Source: an uncultured Clostridia bacterium (GTDB lineage: Bacteria > Bacillota > Clostridia > TANB77 > CAG-508). From it: DNA of 64,000 bases. Positions within the stretch are counted from its first letter, which is position 1; every line of letters starts with the position of its first letter. The position numbers and the translations under genes were made by a program. This document shows positions 44,660-53,908 of this stretch, one piece after another. A model generated the notes under the pieces. It was given only the letters and a program-made list of their open reading frames with translations. It did no database searches and was not told the origin of the DNA. The DNA lies in contig CAKPGC010000003.1 in NCBI GenBank assembly GCA_934154445.1, positions 47,048-111,047 on the forward strand, read 5' to 3'.

Positions 44660-45396
44660 TGAAACACACATATTGTACTATGCAGTTGCAGCAATAATCG
44701 GACTTTTTGTTGGTATGTTTGTAGACTGGATGAATAAAAGATTACCTGAATATAAAAAGGTATTTTCAAGAGAAATATTTACAGAATACTTTGCTGAATT
44801 TAAGCCAAACTACATATTAATGCTTATAACATCAGCAATTTATGTAGCATTAATATATTTTTATGGTATAAAAAACACATTTATAGCAAATTTAGATTTA
44901 ATAAAATTTATGATATTAACTCCAATGTTGTTATCTGCATTTGTAATAGACTATAAGCTTCAAATAATTCCAAATCGATTAAATTTAACAATGTTTGAAA
45001 TAGGATTAATAATAGCATTTTTATATGGATTATCAGATGTTGCAATAACAATAAATATGGCACTTGGAATGTTAGCAGGTGGAGGAATTTTCTTACTAAT
45101 CACACTTATAGGGCGGAGTAGTATATGGAAAAGAAGCCATGGGATTTGGTGATGTAAAGCTAATGGGAGCATTAGGATTATATTTTGGATTATCAAATAT
45201 AATAACCATAACATTATTATCATTTTTAATAGGAGCAATATTAAGTATAATATTATTAATTACTAAAATTAGAAAAATTGATGAATACATACCATTTGGA
45301 CCATTCATAGTTCTAGGAACATTTATAAGTATTTTTGTACCATTTGAAATAATAAAAAATATATTATTAGAAATATTTACTTTAGGACTATATTAA
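44649..45396 (+). CDS. A24 prepilin peptidase, read through a +1 shift at CGG 45114
   Basis: 248 residues when joined. Polytopic A24 aspartyl peptidase lacking the zinc/methylase N-domain of PilD. First Asp motif VIDYKLQIIPNRL is before the shift; zero frame then ends at 45152. Skipping the C of CGG gives TLIG-GVVYGKEAMGFGDVKLMGALG, placing the second catalytic motif GFGD seventeen residues or fewer downstream. Without the shift the enzyme has only one of two catalytic aspartates. Start at 44649 with GAGGAG upstream. Probably processes the prepilins of the operon at 12515 and the adhesin at 31709. Confidence 0.85.
45114..45117 (+). other. CGGA +1 frameshift site 5 (A24 peptidase)
   Basis: ATA GGG CGG AGT AGT in the zero frame; GGG (C) GGA GTA GTA TAT restores the frame. 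Glycine is residue 156. Confidence 0.82.
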
Positions 45397-45440
45397 ATAT
45401 GATGATTTTATGACAAAAAGTCATAAAGGGGGAGTTTTAA

Positions 45441-46499
45441 ATGAATTCAAAGTTACAGTGGCTAAGAAATAAAATGTCGAGCCTAAATTTACAAGGAATG
45501 ATAATATCAAATCCTATAAATATTAAATATTTAACAAAAATAGAAGCAGAGGGAACATTAATAATTACACCAAAAGAGAATATATATATAACAGATGGAA
45601 GATACATAGAACATGTTCACGGAATATTAACACTATTTGATGAGATTATAGTATATGATGTAAATGATGTATCAAAAGATGATTACGAAAACTTTTTTAT
45701 GTTTTGTGAAAATGTAGGATTTGAAGAACACTATATATCTTATGCAACATATAAAGAATATATCAGGAAATATAAAATAAATAATTTTGTTGAAACCGAA
45801 TATATAATAGAAAAGCAAAGAATGATAAAAGATGAAGAAGAATTAAGTGACATAATAAAAGCTTGTAATATAACAGATGATTGTTTTAAATATATTTTAA
45901 GTTATATAAAACCTGGAATGACAGAAAAACAAATAGCCAAAGAAATCGAAGACTATTATCATGAAAGGACAGAAGGTGTATCATTTGAAACAATAGTAGC
46001 TTCAGGAGAAAATTCATCAAAACCACATGCAGTACCAACAGACAGAAAAATTCAAGAAAAAGATATTATAACAATAGATATGGGATGTAAAGTAAATGGA
46101 TATTGTTCAGATATGACAAGAACATTTTTTATAGGTGAACCAACAGAAGAAATGAAAAAAGTATATGACTTAGTATTGAATAATCAAAAATTTGCACTTG
46201 ACCAATACAAAGATGGAGCAAGTACAAGGCAGGTTACTAAAATGGTAGAAAATGATTTTAAATTAAATGGATATGATTTGATTCATAGTTTGGGACATGG
46301 AGTTGGACTTGAAATTCATGAACCACCTTATATTAGCTATAGAAATGATACATTTTTAAGAGACAATATGGTAGTTACTGATGAACCTGGTATTTACATT
46401 CCAGGAAAATTTGGAGTAAGAATTGAAGATACAGTTCAAATTACAAAATTTGGTTGTATAAGTCTAACAAAATCTGAGAAAAATTATATTATAATATAA
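45441..46499 (+). CDS. M24B Xaa-Pro aminopeptidase
   Basis: 352 residues. Creatinase-like N-domain (1-125) and pita-bread metallopeptidase: DMGCKVNGYCSDMTRTFF (two Asp ligands), HSLGHGVGLEIHEPP (His), DEPGIYIPGKFGVRIEDTV (two Glu). Removes N-terminal residues before proline. Adjacent to efp, a common arrangement. AAGGGGGAG site. Confidence 0.93.
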   Translation: MNSKLQWLRNKMSSLNLQGMIISNPINIKYLTKIEAEGTLIITPKENIYITDGRYIEHVHGILTLFDEIIVYDVNDVSKDDYENFFMFCENVGFEEHYISYATYKEYIRKYKINNFVETEYIIEKQRMIKDEEELSDIIKACNITDDCFKYILSYIKPGMTEKQIAKEIEDYYHERTEGVSFETIVASGENSSKPHAVPTDRKIQEKDIITIDMGCKVNGYCSDMTRTFFIGEPTEEMKKVYDLVLNNQKFALDQYKDGASTRQVTKMVENDFKLNGYDLIHSLGHGVGLEIHEPPYISYRNDTFLRDNMVVTDEPGIYIPGKFGVRIEDTVQITKFGCISLTKSEKNYIII

Positions 46500-46502
46500 G
46501 GG

Positions 46503-46531
46503 TTGATTTTTCCAGTAATTTATAGTAAAAT
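46503..46531 (+). promoter_or_regulatory. Promoter of efp
   Basis: TTGATT (46503-46508), 17-base spacer, TAAAAT (46526-46531). Confidence 0.5.
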
Positions 46532-46589
46532 ATAAAAAGTATTAAAATAAAAATTAACAGTATCAGAAAAAGAGAAGGGAGAAATTAAA

Positions 46590-47156
46590 ATGGCAGGAGT
46601 ATATTCAGCAGGAGATTTTAGAAATGGAACAACATTTGAAATGGAAGGAAATGTATTTAGGGTAGTAGAATTCCAACATGTAAAACCAGGAAAAGGATCA
46701 GCATTTGTAAGAACAAAATTAAAAAATGTAATAACAGGAGCAACATTGGAAAAAACTTTTAACCCATCAGATAAATATCCAGGAGCAGAAATTGAAAGAA
46801 AAACAATGCAATATTTATATGCAGATGGAGATTTATACTATTTTATGGATAACGAAACTTATGATCAAATGCCTTTAAATAAAGAAACATTAGGAGATTG
46901 TTTAAAATATTTAAAAGAAAACATGGAAGTTTCAATATTATCTTATAAAGGAAAAGTATTTGCAGTAGAACCACCAATATTTGTTGAATTAGAAGTTACA
47001 TATACAGAACCAGGATTTGCAGGAAACACTACAACAACATCTGGAAAACCAGCTACATTAGAAACTGGATTAGAATTACAAGTTCCAATGTTTGTTAACA
47101 TAGGAGATATACTAAGAATAGATACAAGAACTTGCGAATACATGGAAAGAGTATAA
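46590..47156 (+). CDS. efp: Elongation factor P
   Basis: 188 residues, three beta domains. The tip loop [19 protein letters not shown] holds the lysine modified in many bacteria; signature near the C-terminus [20 protein letters not shown]. Relieves stalling at polyproline. GAAGGGAG site. Confidence 0.96.
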   Translation: MAGVYSAGDFRNGTTFEMEGNVFRVVEFQHVKPGKGSAFVRTKLKNVITGATLEKTFNPSDKYPGAEIERKTMQYLYADGDLYYFMDNETYDQMPLNKETLGDCLKYLKENMEVSILSYKGKVFAVEPPIFVELEVTYTEPGFAGNTTTTSGKPATLETGLELQVPMFVNIGDILRIDTRTCEYMERV

Positions 47157-47180
47157 TCAATAGAAAGGATTATTAACAAT

Positions 47181-47528
47181 ATGAGTGATTTAAATCAACA
47201 AATTGAAAATCTTTTAAAAGAAATTAAAGAAATAAAAGAAAATCAGCAAATAATGACAGAAAAAATGTCAAAAATGCAACAAGTAATTGACTGTATGGAA
47301 AGAGATATATATTCTGATGAAGGATTTGATTTTGAAATTATTTGTCCTTATTGTGAACATGAATTTGTTATAGATGTAGATGAGGATAAAAAAGAAGTTG
47401 AATGCCCAGAATGTAAAAATATAATTGAATTAGATTGGTCAGGAGATTTAGATGAAGACAATGAATGTTCAGGATATTGCCATGGATGTGCAGGTTGTGG
47501 AGATTCTAACGAAGAAGACGATATGTAA
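47181..47528 (+). CDS. Zinc-ribbon protein with coiled-coil N-terminus
   Basis: 115 residues: coiled coil (1-40), zinc ribbon CPYCEHEF...CPECKNII (~55-80), acidic tail with C-x3-C-x2-C-x2-C (CSGYCHGCAGC). Belongs to a small clostridial family of unknown role (the one often named after CD1247). Twenty-four bases after efp, likely co-transcribed. Confidence 0.75.
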   Translation: MSDLNQQIENLLKEIKEIKENQQIMTEKMSKMQQVIDCMERDIYSDEGFDFEIICPYCEHEFVIDVDEDKKEVECPECKNIIELDWSGDLDEDNECSGYCHGCAGCGDSNEEDDM

Positions 47529-47532
47529 ATAA

Positions 47533-47577
47533 AAAAGAGGGATTTAATGGGTACTACCTAAAAATCCCTCTTTTTTA
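47533..47577. terminator. Bidirectional terminator
   Basis: AAAAAAGAGGGATTT / AAATCCCTCTTTTTT inverted repeat between the zinc-ribbon gene and the convergent M23 gene. Confidence 0.85.
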
Positions 47578-48160
47578 AAATTGATTTAAAGGATTAACAT
47601 ATTCATCATTAATTCTAAAACCGTAGATGAAGATGACACCCAGTAGTTGCACCATTTGTGGGATTACCAGAACCATCTGAATATGAATTTCCGGGAACAT
47701 TATAAACATATTTAGGGCCAACATAACCGATAATTTGTCCTTGTTTGACAACATCGCCAACAGAAACTATATAATTAGGTGAAACATGACAATAGGTTAC
47801 TTTATAATTACTAAAAGAAAGAGTAATAGTAAAACCACCGGCACCCAAAAAGTTGCAAAAAATAATCTTACCATCAGCAATTGCGATTAGTTTTGTACCT
47901 TCTGGTGCAGGAATATCAATTCCATAATGAAAACTTGAAGCTCCACTTGTTGGAACATTCCTTTTTCCAAAATATGAACTTATACTAGTATAACCAGGTA
48001 TTGGCCAAACAAATCCATCAGGATTGAGACTTACAAAATCTTTTTTTGGAAAATTAGAAAGATTAAAATTACCACTTTGAATAATTGGGATAAAAAATAA
48101 AGATACAAAGATTGAAAATAAAATAATTATAAAAATAAATTTTCTAAATAAGTTTGAAAT
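47575..48160 (-). CDS. M23 peptidase, AUU start and +1 shift at CGG 47623
   Basis: 194 residues when joined. Hydrophobic N-terminus (FIFIIILFSIFVSLFFIPII) as signal or anchor, then an M23 LytM domain: WPIPGYTSISSYFG, FHYGIDIPAPEG, YCHVSPNY, and TTGCHLHLGFRINDEYVNP. Zero frame ends L-R-F-stop just after HLH; skipping the C of CGG gives L-GFRIND and the family C-terminus, stop at 47575. No ATG, GTG or TTG is available: GGAGG (48173-48169) is followed after 8 bases by ATT at 48160. A frameshifted, start-less pseudogene is the alternative. Confidence 0.72.
47620..47623 (-). other. CGGT +1 frameshift site 6 (M23 peptidase)
   Basis: CAT CTA CGG TTT TAG in the zero frame; CTA (C) GGT TTT AGA ATT continues. 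Glycine is residue 180 of 194. Confidence 0.8.
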
Positions 48161-48255
48161 AAAAAATACCTCCTTTAATTATATATCTCAAATATATAAC
48201 ATATATAATAAAAAAAATCAATAAAAATTTTAAAATATTAGTATAGTTAATATAG

Positions 48256-48285
48256 TTGACAAAATAGAAAAAATACAAGATAATA
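48256..48285 (+). promoter_or_regulatory. Promoter of the envelope cluster
   Basis: TTGACA (48256-48261) and GATAAT (48280-48285), 18-base spacer. Confidence 0.5.
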
Positions 48286-48302
48286 TACAGGAAAATAAAA
48301 AG

Positions 48303-49334
48303 ATGGAAGAAAAGAAAATGAAAAAAACTATAAGAAATTTAGTAATTTTTATATTACTTATAATATTAACATTTTATATAATTTTAAAAGATCAAAATAT
48401 AACAGAAATATATTCAATACTGGGAAATGTAAAAATACAATATATATTAATTGCTTCATTATGTATGTGTGTATATATTATATGTGAAGCAATAAATATT
48501 GGGAGAACCTTAAGAAACTTAAATGAAAAAACAACATTTTGGAAAAATATAAAATATGCATTAATAGGTTTTTTCTTCAGTAGTATAACACCGGCAGCAA
48601 GTGGAGGACAGCCAATGCAAATATATTTTATGTATAAAGACGAAATATCTGTTGCAAATTCAACACTGGCTCTCTTAATAAATTTAAGCAGTATGCAAGT
48701 TGTAACCATTTCTATAGCATTAATAAGTGTTATATTTAACTATAAATATTTAAACAATACATTAATATTATTATTTATATTAGGAATAACATTAAATGCA
48801 GCTGCACTTACATTATTATTAATAGCGATTTTTTCAAAAAAGCTACTAAACAAACTGATTAATATTATTATAAAAATAATGAAAAAATTAAAAGTTAAAA
48901 ATATAGAAAATAAACAAGCTAAGTTAGGAGAAGAACTTGCAAAATATCAAAACAGTAGTGATTATATAAAAAATAATAAATTAGTAATAGTAAAAATTTT
49001 ATTAACAACATATATTCAATTTATAGCATTTTATAGTGTATCATATTGGGTGTATTGTTCATTTGGATTAAGTGAACACAATTTCATAGAAATAGTAACG
49101 ATACAATCAATTTTATATGCAACAGTTTCAGGAATACCATCACCTGGAGCTGTAGGAGTTACAGAGGGCGGATTTATAGAAATATACAAATCAATATTTT
49201 CTAAAAATATGATTAGTGGAGCAATGCTACTAAATAGAGGAATAAGCTTTTACTTGTTAGTAATAATTAGTGCTATAATAACAGCAATAAATATGTTAAA
49301 AAAGAAAAAAATGTTGAAAAAAGAAGAATTATAA
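48303..49334 (+). CDS. Flippase-like membrane protein (LPG synthase TM-domain family)
   Basis: 343 residues, eight or so membrane helices. The motif SSITPAASGGQPMQIYFMYK and late PSPGAVGVTEGGFIEIY are hallmarks of the UPF0104/MprF-like flippase domain. Probably moves a glycolipid or lipid-linked intermediate across the membrane; it heads a cluster with two glycosyltransferases and two acyltransferases. Start 48303 or 48318 (second ATG). Confidence 0.8.
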   Translation: MEEKKMKKTIRNLVIFILLIILTFYIILKDQNITEIYSILGNVKIQYILIASLCMCVYIICEAINIGRTLRNLNEKTTFWKNIKYALIGFFFSSITPAASGGQPMQIYFMYKDEISVANSTLALLINLSSMQVVTISIALISVIFNYKYLNNTLILLFILGITLNAAALTLLLIAIFSKKLLNKLINIIIKIMKKLKVKNIENKQAKLGEELAKYQNSSDYIKNNKLVIVKILLTTYIQFIAFYSVSYWVYCSFGLSEHNFIEIVTIQSILYATVSGIPSPGAVGVTEGGFIEIYKSIFSKNMISGAMLLNRGISFYLLVIISAIITAINMLKKKKMLKKEEL

Positions 49335-49374
49335 TATATAATAAGATATATTAAAGAAGTAATAGGGGAAAATT

Positions 49375-50217
49375 ATGAATTTACTTTTATGTGGAAATGA
49401 AAAGGTATTTGATGGAGCGCTTACAGAACTTATTTCAATAACAAATAAAACAAAAGAAGAAGTAAAGTGCTATATATTTACAATGGATCTTACTAGAATA
49501 AAAACTGAATATACATCAATTAATGATGAACAAATAGAGTTTTTAGATACAGTTATAAAAACAAAGAATCCAAAAAATAGTGTAATAAAAATAGATGTTA
49601 CAGATTTATATGAAAAGGAATTTGGAAAATGCAAAAATGAAAATGCATATTGTACACCATATACATTATTAAGATTGCTTGCAGATTTAGTTCCAGAAAT
49701 TCCAGACAAAATATTATATCTTGATATTGATATGATGGCAGGAGATGACATATCAAAATTATATAATACAGATATTACTGATTATGAATATGCTGCAGTA
49801 AAGGAAAAATATGGTTCTATATTTATATGGCCAGATTATATAAATGCAGGAATGTTATTATTAAATATGCAACAAATTAAACAGACAGGACTCTTAGAAA
49901 AAGCAAGAGATTTAATAAAAAATAAAAAAATGTTATTTGCAGATCAAGATGCGATATATAGAGCAACAACCAAGAAAAAATTATTGCCTAGAATATATAA
50001 TGAACAATCAAAATTTAATAAGAAAGATACAGTAATATGTCATTTTTGTAAAAGACTATTATGGATACCATATCCACATACAGAAAATTATAAACAATGG
50101 CAAATAGAAGAAATTCATAAAGTCTTAAAATGTCATGCTTTTGATAATGATTTAGAAGAATACGTAAAATTAAAAAAAGAATTTGAAATAAGAAAAGGGG
50201 AAAAAATACATGAATAA
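49375..50217 (+). CDS. GT8-family glycosyltransferase
   Basis: 280 residues. DxD motif LYLDIDMMAGDDISKLY (~120-135), NAGMLLLNMQQIK and ADQDAIYR as in GT8 retaining transferases; late CHFCKR...PYPH. Transfers a hexose from a UDP-sugar. Shares the cluster with a second GT8; overlaps it by 8 bases. GGGG-type ribosome site. Confidence 0.83.
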   Translation: MNLLLCGNEKVFDGALTELISITNKTKEEVKCYIFTMDLTRIKTEYTSINDEQIEFLDTVIKTKNPKNSVIKIDVTDLYEKEFGKCKNENAYCTPYTLLRLLADLVPEIPDKILYLDIDMMAGDDISKLYNTDITDYEYAAVKEKYGSIFIWPDYINAGMLLLNMQQIKQTGLLEKARDLIKNKKMLFADQDAIYRATTKKKLLPRIYNEQSKFNKKDTVICHFCKRLLWIPYPHTENYKQWQIEEIHKVLKCHAFDNDLEEYVKLKKEFEIRKGEKIHE

Positions 50218-51139
50218 AGAATTGAAAGAGATACCAGTATTTTTTGCAGTTGATGATGGATATATACCATTTTTAGCTGTATCATTACAATCATTAATAG
50301 ATAACTCAACTGAAAAAAATAATTATGCCATAAAAATATTATATACAAACGTATCAGAAAAAAACATGTTAAAAATAAAAAAATATGAAAAAGAAAATAT
50401 TACCATAGAATTTGTTGATTTAAATACTCAATTACAAGAAATTAAGGGAAAACTTTACACGCGTAATTATTTTTCAAATACAACATACTTTAGATTATTT
50501 ATACCAGAGCTTTATCCACAATATAACAAAGCTATATATTTAGATAGTGATACAGCAATTTTAGGAGATGTGGCAGATTTATATAATGAAAAAATTGAAG
50601 ACAACTTAATAGCAGCAGTTCCAGATGGTGCTGTTCAAACAATTCCAATATTTCAGGAATATGTGGAGAAAGTTGTTGGAGTTAGTGACTATAATAAGTA
50701 TTTTAATGCCGGAATACTTGTAATGAATTTAGAAGAATTAAGAAAGTACAAATTTCAAGAAAAATTTTTATATTTACTAGAAAAAATAAAATTTGAGGTT
50801 GCTCAAGATCAAGATTATTTAAATAGACTATGCAAAGGTAGAGTAAAAATATTAGACTATTCATGGAATAGAATGCCAATTATGGGTGAAAGCAATGAAG
50901 ATGTAAAAATTATACATTATAATTTAGGAGCTAAACCTTGGTATTTTGATGATGTTCCATATCAAAAGTATTTTTGGAAATATGCAGAAAAAACCGAATT
51001 TTATGATAAAATAAAAGAATTTGGAAAAAACTATACAGAAGAAGACAAAGAAAAAGATGATGCTAGCAGTGCAAAACTTATAGAATTAGCTAAAAAAGAA
51101 GCTGATTGCGTAGGCGATGATAGAATAAATAGGAGATAG
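50210..51139 (+). CDS. Second GT8-family glycosyltransferase
   Basis: 309 residues. Starts IPVFFAVDDGYIPFLAVSLQS, DxD motif AIYLDSDTAILGDVADLY, NAGILVMNLEELRKY, AQDQDYLNRLCKG and HYNLGAKPW: all GT8 landmarks. Substrate unknown; LPS- or wall-type galactosyl/glucosyl transfer is typical. AAAAGGGG site inside the previous gene. Confidence 0.88.
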   Translation: MNKELKEIPVFFAVDDGYIPFLAVSLQSLIDNSTEKNNYAIKILYTNVSEKNMLKIKKYEKENITIEFVDLNTQLQEIKGKLYTRNYFSNTTYFRLFIPELYPQYNKAIYLDSDTAILGDVADLYNEKIEDNLIAAVPDGAVQTIPIFQEYVEKVVGVSDYNKYFNAGILVMNLEELRKYKFQEKFLYLLEKIKFEVAQDQDYLNRLCKGRVKILDYSWNRMPIMGESNEDVKIIHYNLGAKPWYFDDVPYQKYFWKYAEKTEFYDKIKEFGKNYTEEDKEKDDASSAKLIELAKKEADCVGDDRINRR

Positions 51140-51143
51140 TTTG

Positions 51144-52067
51144 ATGAAGGCAAAAAAATTATTAACAATATCAAGAAGAAACAAGCGATATGAAAGTCAA
51201 GAAGTAATAGAAAAATCACAATATAGACAAGAAGTATTAAACAAAATAGAAGAACTTGAAAGAGAAGGAAAATTTGACGTTGATGCTGAAAATGATCCAC
51301 CTACAATTGTCCTAACACCAGAAAATATAGACTACTTAAGAAAAAAAATGACAAGTAAAATAAAACGAGTATTTGCAAATGAAGTGGGAGAACGTTTTTT
51401 AGATAATTTATTAAAAAATAATAAATTGATCATTAAAGAAATAAGAGGAATGGAAAATTTAAAAAATGTATCAACAGGAGCAATAGTAACATGTAATCAT
51501 TTTAATCCGTTTGATTGTTTTACAATAGAAAAAGTATTCAGGTTATCAGGAAAAATAGAAGAAAAAAAATTATATAAAGTAATAAGAGAAGGAAATTATA
51601 CTAATTTTCCAGGACTTTATGGATTTTTATTTAGAAATTGCGATACATTACCTTTAAGTTCAAATAAAAGAACAATGGTTGAATTTATGAAAGCAGTTGA
51701 TACTTTATTGCAAAAAGGGGATTTTATTTTAATATATCCAGAACAAAGTATGTGGTGGAATTATAGAAAACCAAAGCCATTGAAACATGGAGCATTTAAA
51801 ATGGCCGTGAGAAATAATGTACCAGTCATACCAATATTTATAACAATGAATGATAGTAATATAATTGGAAATGATGGATACCCAATTCAAGAGTATACTG
51901 TAAACATAGCAGAACCTATTTATCCTGATGAAAATTTAACACAAAGAGAAAAAACAGAAAAGATGCTAAATAAAAACTTTGAAATATGGAAAAATATATA
52001 TGAAGAGTTCTATGGAATTCCATTAGAATATACAACTGTAAAGGAAAAAGTAATAAATGGAAAATAA
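51144..52067 (+). CDS. PlsC-like acyltransferase 1
   Basis: 307 residues from ATG 51144 (TAGGAGAT site). Basic N-terminal ~80 residues, then a 1-acyl-glycerophosphate acyltransferase core: VTCNHFNPFDCFTIEKVF (N-H-x-x-x-x-D catalytic motif), LPLSSNKRT, ILIYPEQSMWWNYRKPKPLKHGAFKMA. Phospholipid or glycolipid acylation at the membrane. Overlaps the second acyltransferase by 11 bases. Confidence 0.85.
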   Translation: MKAKKLLTISRRNKRYESQEVIEKSQYRQEVLNKIEELEREGKFDVDAENDPPTIVLTPENIDYLRKKMTSKIKRVFANEVGERFLDNLLKNNKLIIKEIRGMENLKNVSTGAIVTCNHFNPFDCFTIEKVFRLSGKIEEKKLYKVIREGNYTNFPGLYGFLFRNCDTLPLSSNKRTMVEFMKAVDTLLQKGDFILIYPEQSMWWNYRKPKPLKHGAFKMAVRNNVPVIPIFITMNDSNIIGNDGYPIQEYTVNIAEPIYPDENLTQREKTEKMLNKNFEIWKNIYEEFYGIPLEYTTVKEKVINGK

Positions 52068-52833
52068 AAAGATTATTTATTATGAAGACGAATTAAATGA
52101 CGAATTTTCATCAGCAAAAATTGAACCTAGGAAAATAGACGAAAATTATAAATATATACACAAAAACATAATATGGAATGCATCTGCATTCCTTTTGCAA
52201 AATGTAATAAGTCTTCCAATAAAATTTCTGTATGCTAAAATAAAATTTAAAACAAAGATTATAGGAAAAGAAAAACTAAAGTTATATAAGAAACAAGGGT
52301 ATTTTATATATGGGAATCATACACAGGCTTTTGCTGACACATTTTTAATAAGTAATGCAGTATTTCCTAAAATAAATTATCTAATAGTTAATCCTGAGAA
52401 TGTATCTATGAAATATTTAGGAAATGCTGTTCAAATGCTAGGAGCAATTCCAATTCCAAGCAATAAAGAAGCAATGAAAAATTTCTTAAATACAATTGAA
52501 ACAAGAATAAAACAAGGGTATTCTATAACAATATTTCCAGAAGCACATATATGGCCATATTATACAAAAATAAGACCTTTTAAAGGTGTATCTTTTAAAT
52601 ATCCAGTTCAATTAGAAGTGCCAGCATTTTGTGTTACAAATACATATCAAAGATATGGAAAGAATAATGATAATGTCAAAATAGTTTCTTATATTGATGG
52701 CCCTTTTTTTCCTGATAAAGAATGTGTTACAATTAAAGAAAAACAACAAAATTTAAGAGATAAAATTTATAATCAGATGGTAAAAAGAAGTAAAAATAGT
52801 AATATAGAAGTTGTGAAATATATAAAAAAATAG
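52057..52833 (+). CDS. PlsC-like acyltransferase 2
   Basis: 258 residues. IYGNHTQAFADTFLISN (H-x4-D), GAIPIPSNKEAMKNF, ITIFPEAHIWPYYTKIRPFKGVSF. Paralogous to the preceding gene; the pair together with the GT8 genes suggests a glycolipid pathway. Ends at a bidirectional terminator. Confidence 0.85.
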   Translation: MENKKIIYYEDELNDEFSSAKIEPRKIDENYKYIHKNIIWNASAFLLQNVISLPIKFLYAKIKFKTKIIGKEKLKLYKKQGYFIYGNHTQAFADTFLISNAVFPKINYLIVNPENVSMKYLGNAVQMLGAIPIPSNKEAMKNFLNTIETRIKQGYSITIFPEAHIWPYYTKIRPFKGVSFKYPVQLEVPAFCVTNTYQRYGKNNDNVKIVSYIDGPFFPDKECVTIKEKQQNLRDKIYNQMVKRSKNSNIEVVKYIKK

Positions 52834-52865
52834 TTACGAAAAATCATTTTTCGTAACTATTTTTA
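52832..52865. terminator. Bidirectional terminator
   Basis: AGTTACGAAAAAT CA TTTTTCGTAACT followed by ATTTTTAT; overlaps the 3' end of nth. Confidence 0.75.
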
Positions 52866-53485
52866 TAATGTTTACAAAAATTTCTTACGCTACAAGAATC
52901 ACATTTAGGTTTTCTAGCGACACAAGTATTTCTACCATGCCAAACAAATAAATGATTAATATCTTTTAAATATTCTTTAGGAAAAATTTTAAGTAAATCT
53001 TGTTCAATTTTAACAGGATCAGATTCTTTAGATAAACCTATCAAATTAGAAACTCGTTTGGCATGAGTGTCTACAGCAATGCCTTGAGGATTGTTAAATG
53101 CTTCAAGCATAACAACATTAGCAGATTTTCTACCAATACCAGCTAAACTTTGTAATTCTTCCATATTATCAGGAACTTTACCATTAAAATTTTCTAAAAC
53201 TTGTTTTGCACAAAGCTTAATATTTTTAGCCTTATTTTTATAAAATCCACAGGGATGAATAATTTCTTCTAATTCTCTAATATCTATATCCGCAAAATCT
53301 TGAATAGTTTTACATCTTTTAAAAAGAGCAGGTGTAGTTTTATTTACTCTTTCATCTGTACATTGAGCAGAAAGCATTACTGCAACTACAATTTGAAAAG
53401 GTGTTTCAAAGTCAAGGCTACAAGTTGCATCAGGATAAGTTTTTTTCAATATCTCAATAAAATCTATTATTTCATTTTTTTTCAT
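52844..53485 (-). CDS. nth: Endonuclease III
   Basis: 213 residues. HhH motif LQSLAGIGRKSANVVML with catalytic Lys region, GIAVDTHAKRVSNLIGL (catalytic Asp), and [4Fe-4S] cluster motif C-x6-C-x2-C-x5-C (CVARKPKCDSCSVRNFC). Bifunctional glycosylase/AP lyase for oxidised pyrimidines. Confidence 0.95.
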   Translation of the reverse strand: MKKNEIIDFIEILKKTYPDATCSLDFETPFQIVVAVMLSAQCTDERVNKTTPALFKRCKTIQDFADIDIRELEEIIHPCGFYKNKAKNIKLCAKQVLENFNGKVPDNMEELQSLAGIGRKSANVVMLEAFNNPQGIAVDTHAKRVSNLIGLSKESDPVKIEQDLLKIFPKEYLKDINHLFVWHGRNTCVARKPKCDSCSVRNFCKHYKNSYEK

Positions 53486-53631
53486 ATAAATTCCTCACTT
53501 AAATAAAACATCTAATAATATTATATAAGTAAAATAATGAAAAATCAACAACTATAATATGAAGTAACATAAAAAAGGAACAATAAAGCATTTACATTAA
53601 TATAATATATAAAAAAGAAGGAGGTAATAAT

Positions 53632-53781
53632 ATGTTTTGTGCACTAAAAAAAACAATAGGAGTTATACTTATAGGAATAGGACTAGGAATATTGTTAGTA
53701 TTATTGCTTCCACTTACAGGTTGGCTATTTATAATAGGTGTAGCTCTTGCGTGTGTGGGGTTGATGTGGCTGGCTTGTTAA
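53632..53781 (+). CDS. Small membrane protein upstream of spoVM
   Basis: 49 residues: short basic start MFCALKKT, then two hydrophobic segments (IGVILIGIGLGILLVLLLPL and WLFIIGVALACVGLMWLAC). Strong AAGGAGGT site. Eighteen bases before spoVM, so probably co-expressed during sporulation. Family not recognised. Confidence 0.65.
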   Translation: MFCALKKTIGVILIGIGLGILLVLLLPLTGWLFIIGVALACVGLMWLAC

Positions 53782-53799
53782 AAAAGGAGGGTATTACAT

Positions 53800-53874
53800 A
53801 TGACTATAGTTGTGAAAAAAGTTCCTAAATTTTTGCGAGGATTCGTAAAATTGATTTTTGGAATTAAAGATTAG
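53800..53874 (+). CDS. spoVM: Stage V sporulation protein M
   Basis: 24 residues: MTIVVKKVPKFLRGFVKLIF then GIKD. SpoVM is an amphipathic helix that marks the convex forespore membrane and anchors SpoIVA. The pattern K-x-P-K-F-L-x-G-x-V-K-x-x-x-G with proline at position 9 matches the Bacillus protein. AAGGAGGG ribosome site 8 bases upstream. Usually missed by gene finders because of its length. Confidence 0.85.
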   Translation: MTIVVKKVPKFLRGFVKLIFGIKD

Positions 53875-53876
53875 AA

Positions 53877-53908
53877 AATGGAGATTGATAACTATCTCCA
53901 TTTTTAAA
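53877..53908 (+). terminator. Terminator of spoVM
   Basis: AAAATGGAGAT ... ATCTCCATTTTT inverted repeat. Confidence 0.8.

Noticed and set aside
53637..53828. 63-residue plus-strand ORF starting at 53637
   Set aside because: Out of frame with the 49-residue membrane protein and spoVM, which have proper ribosome sites.
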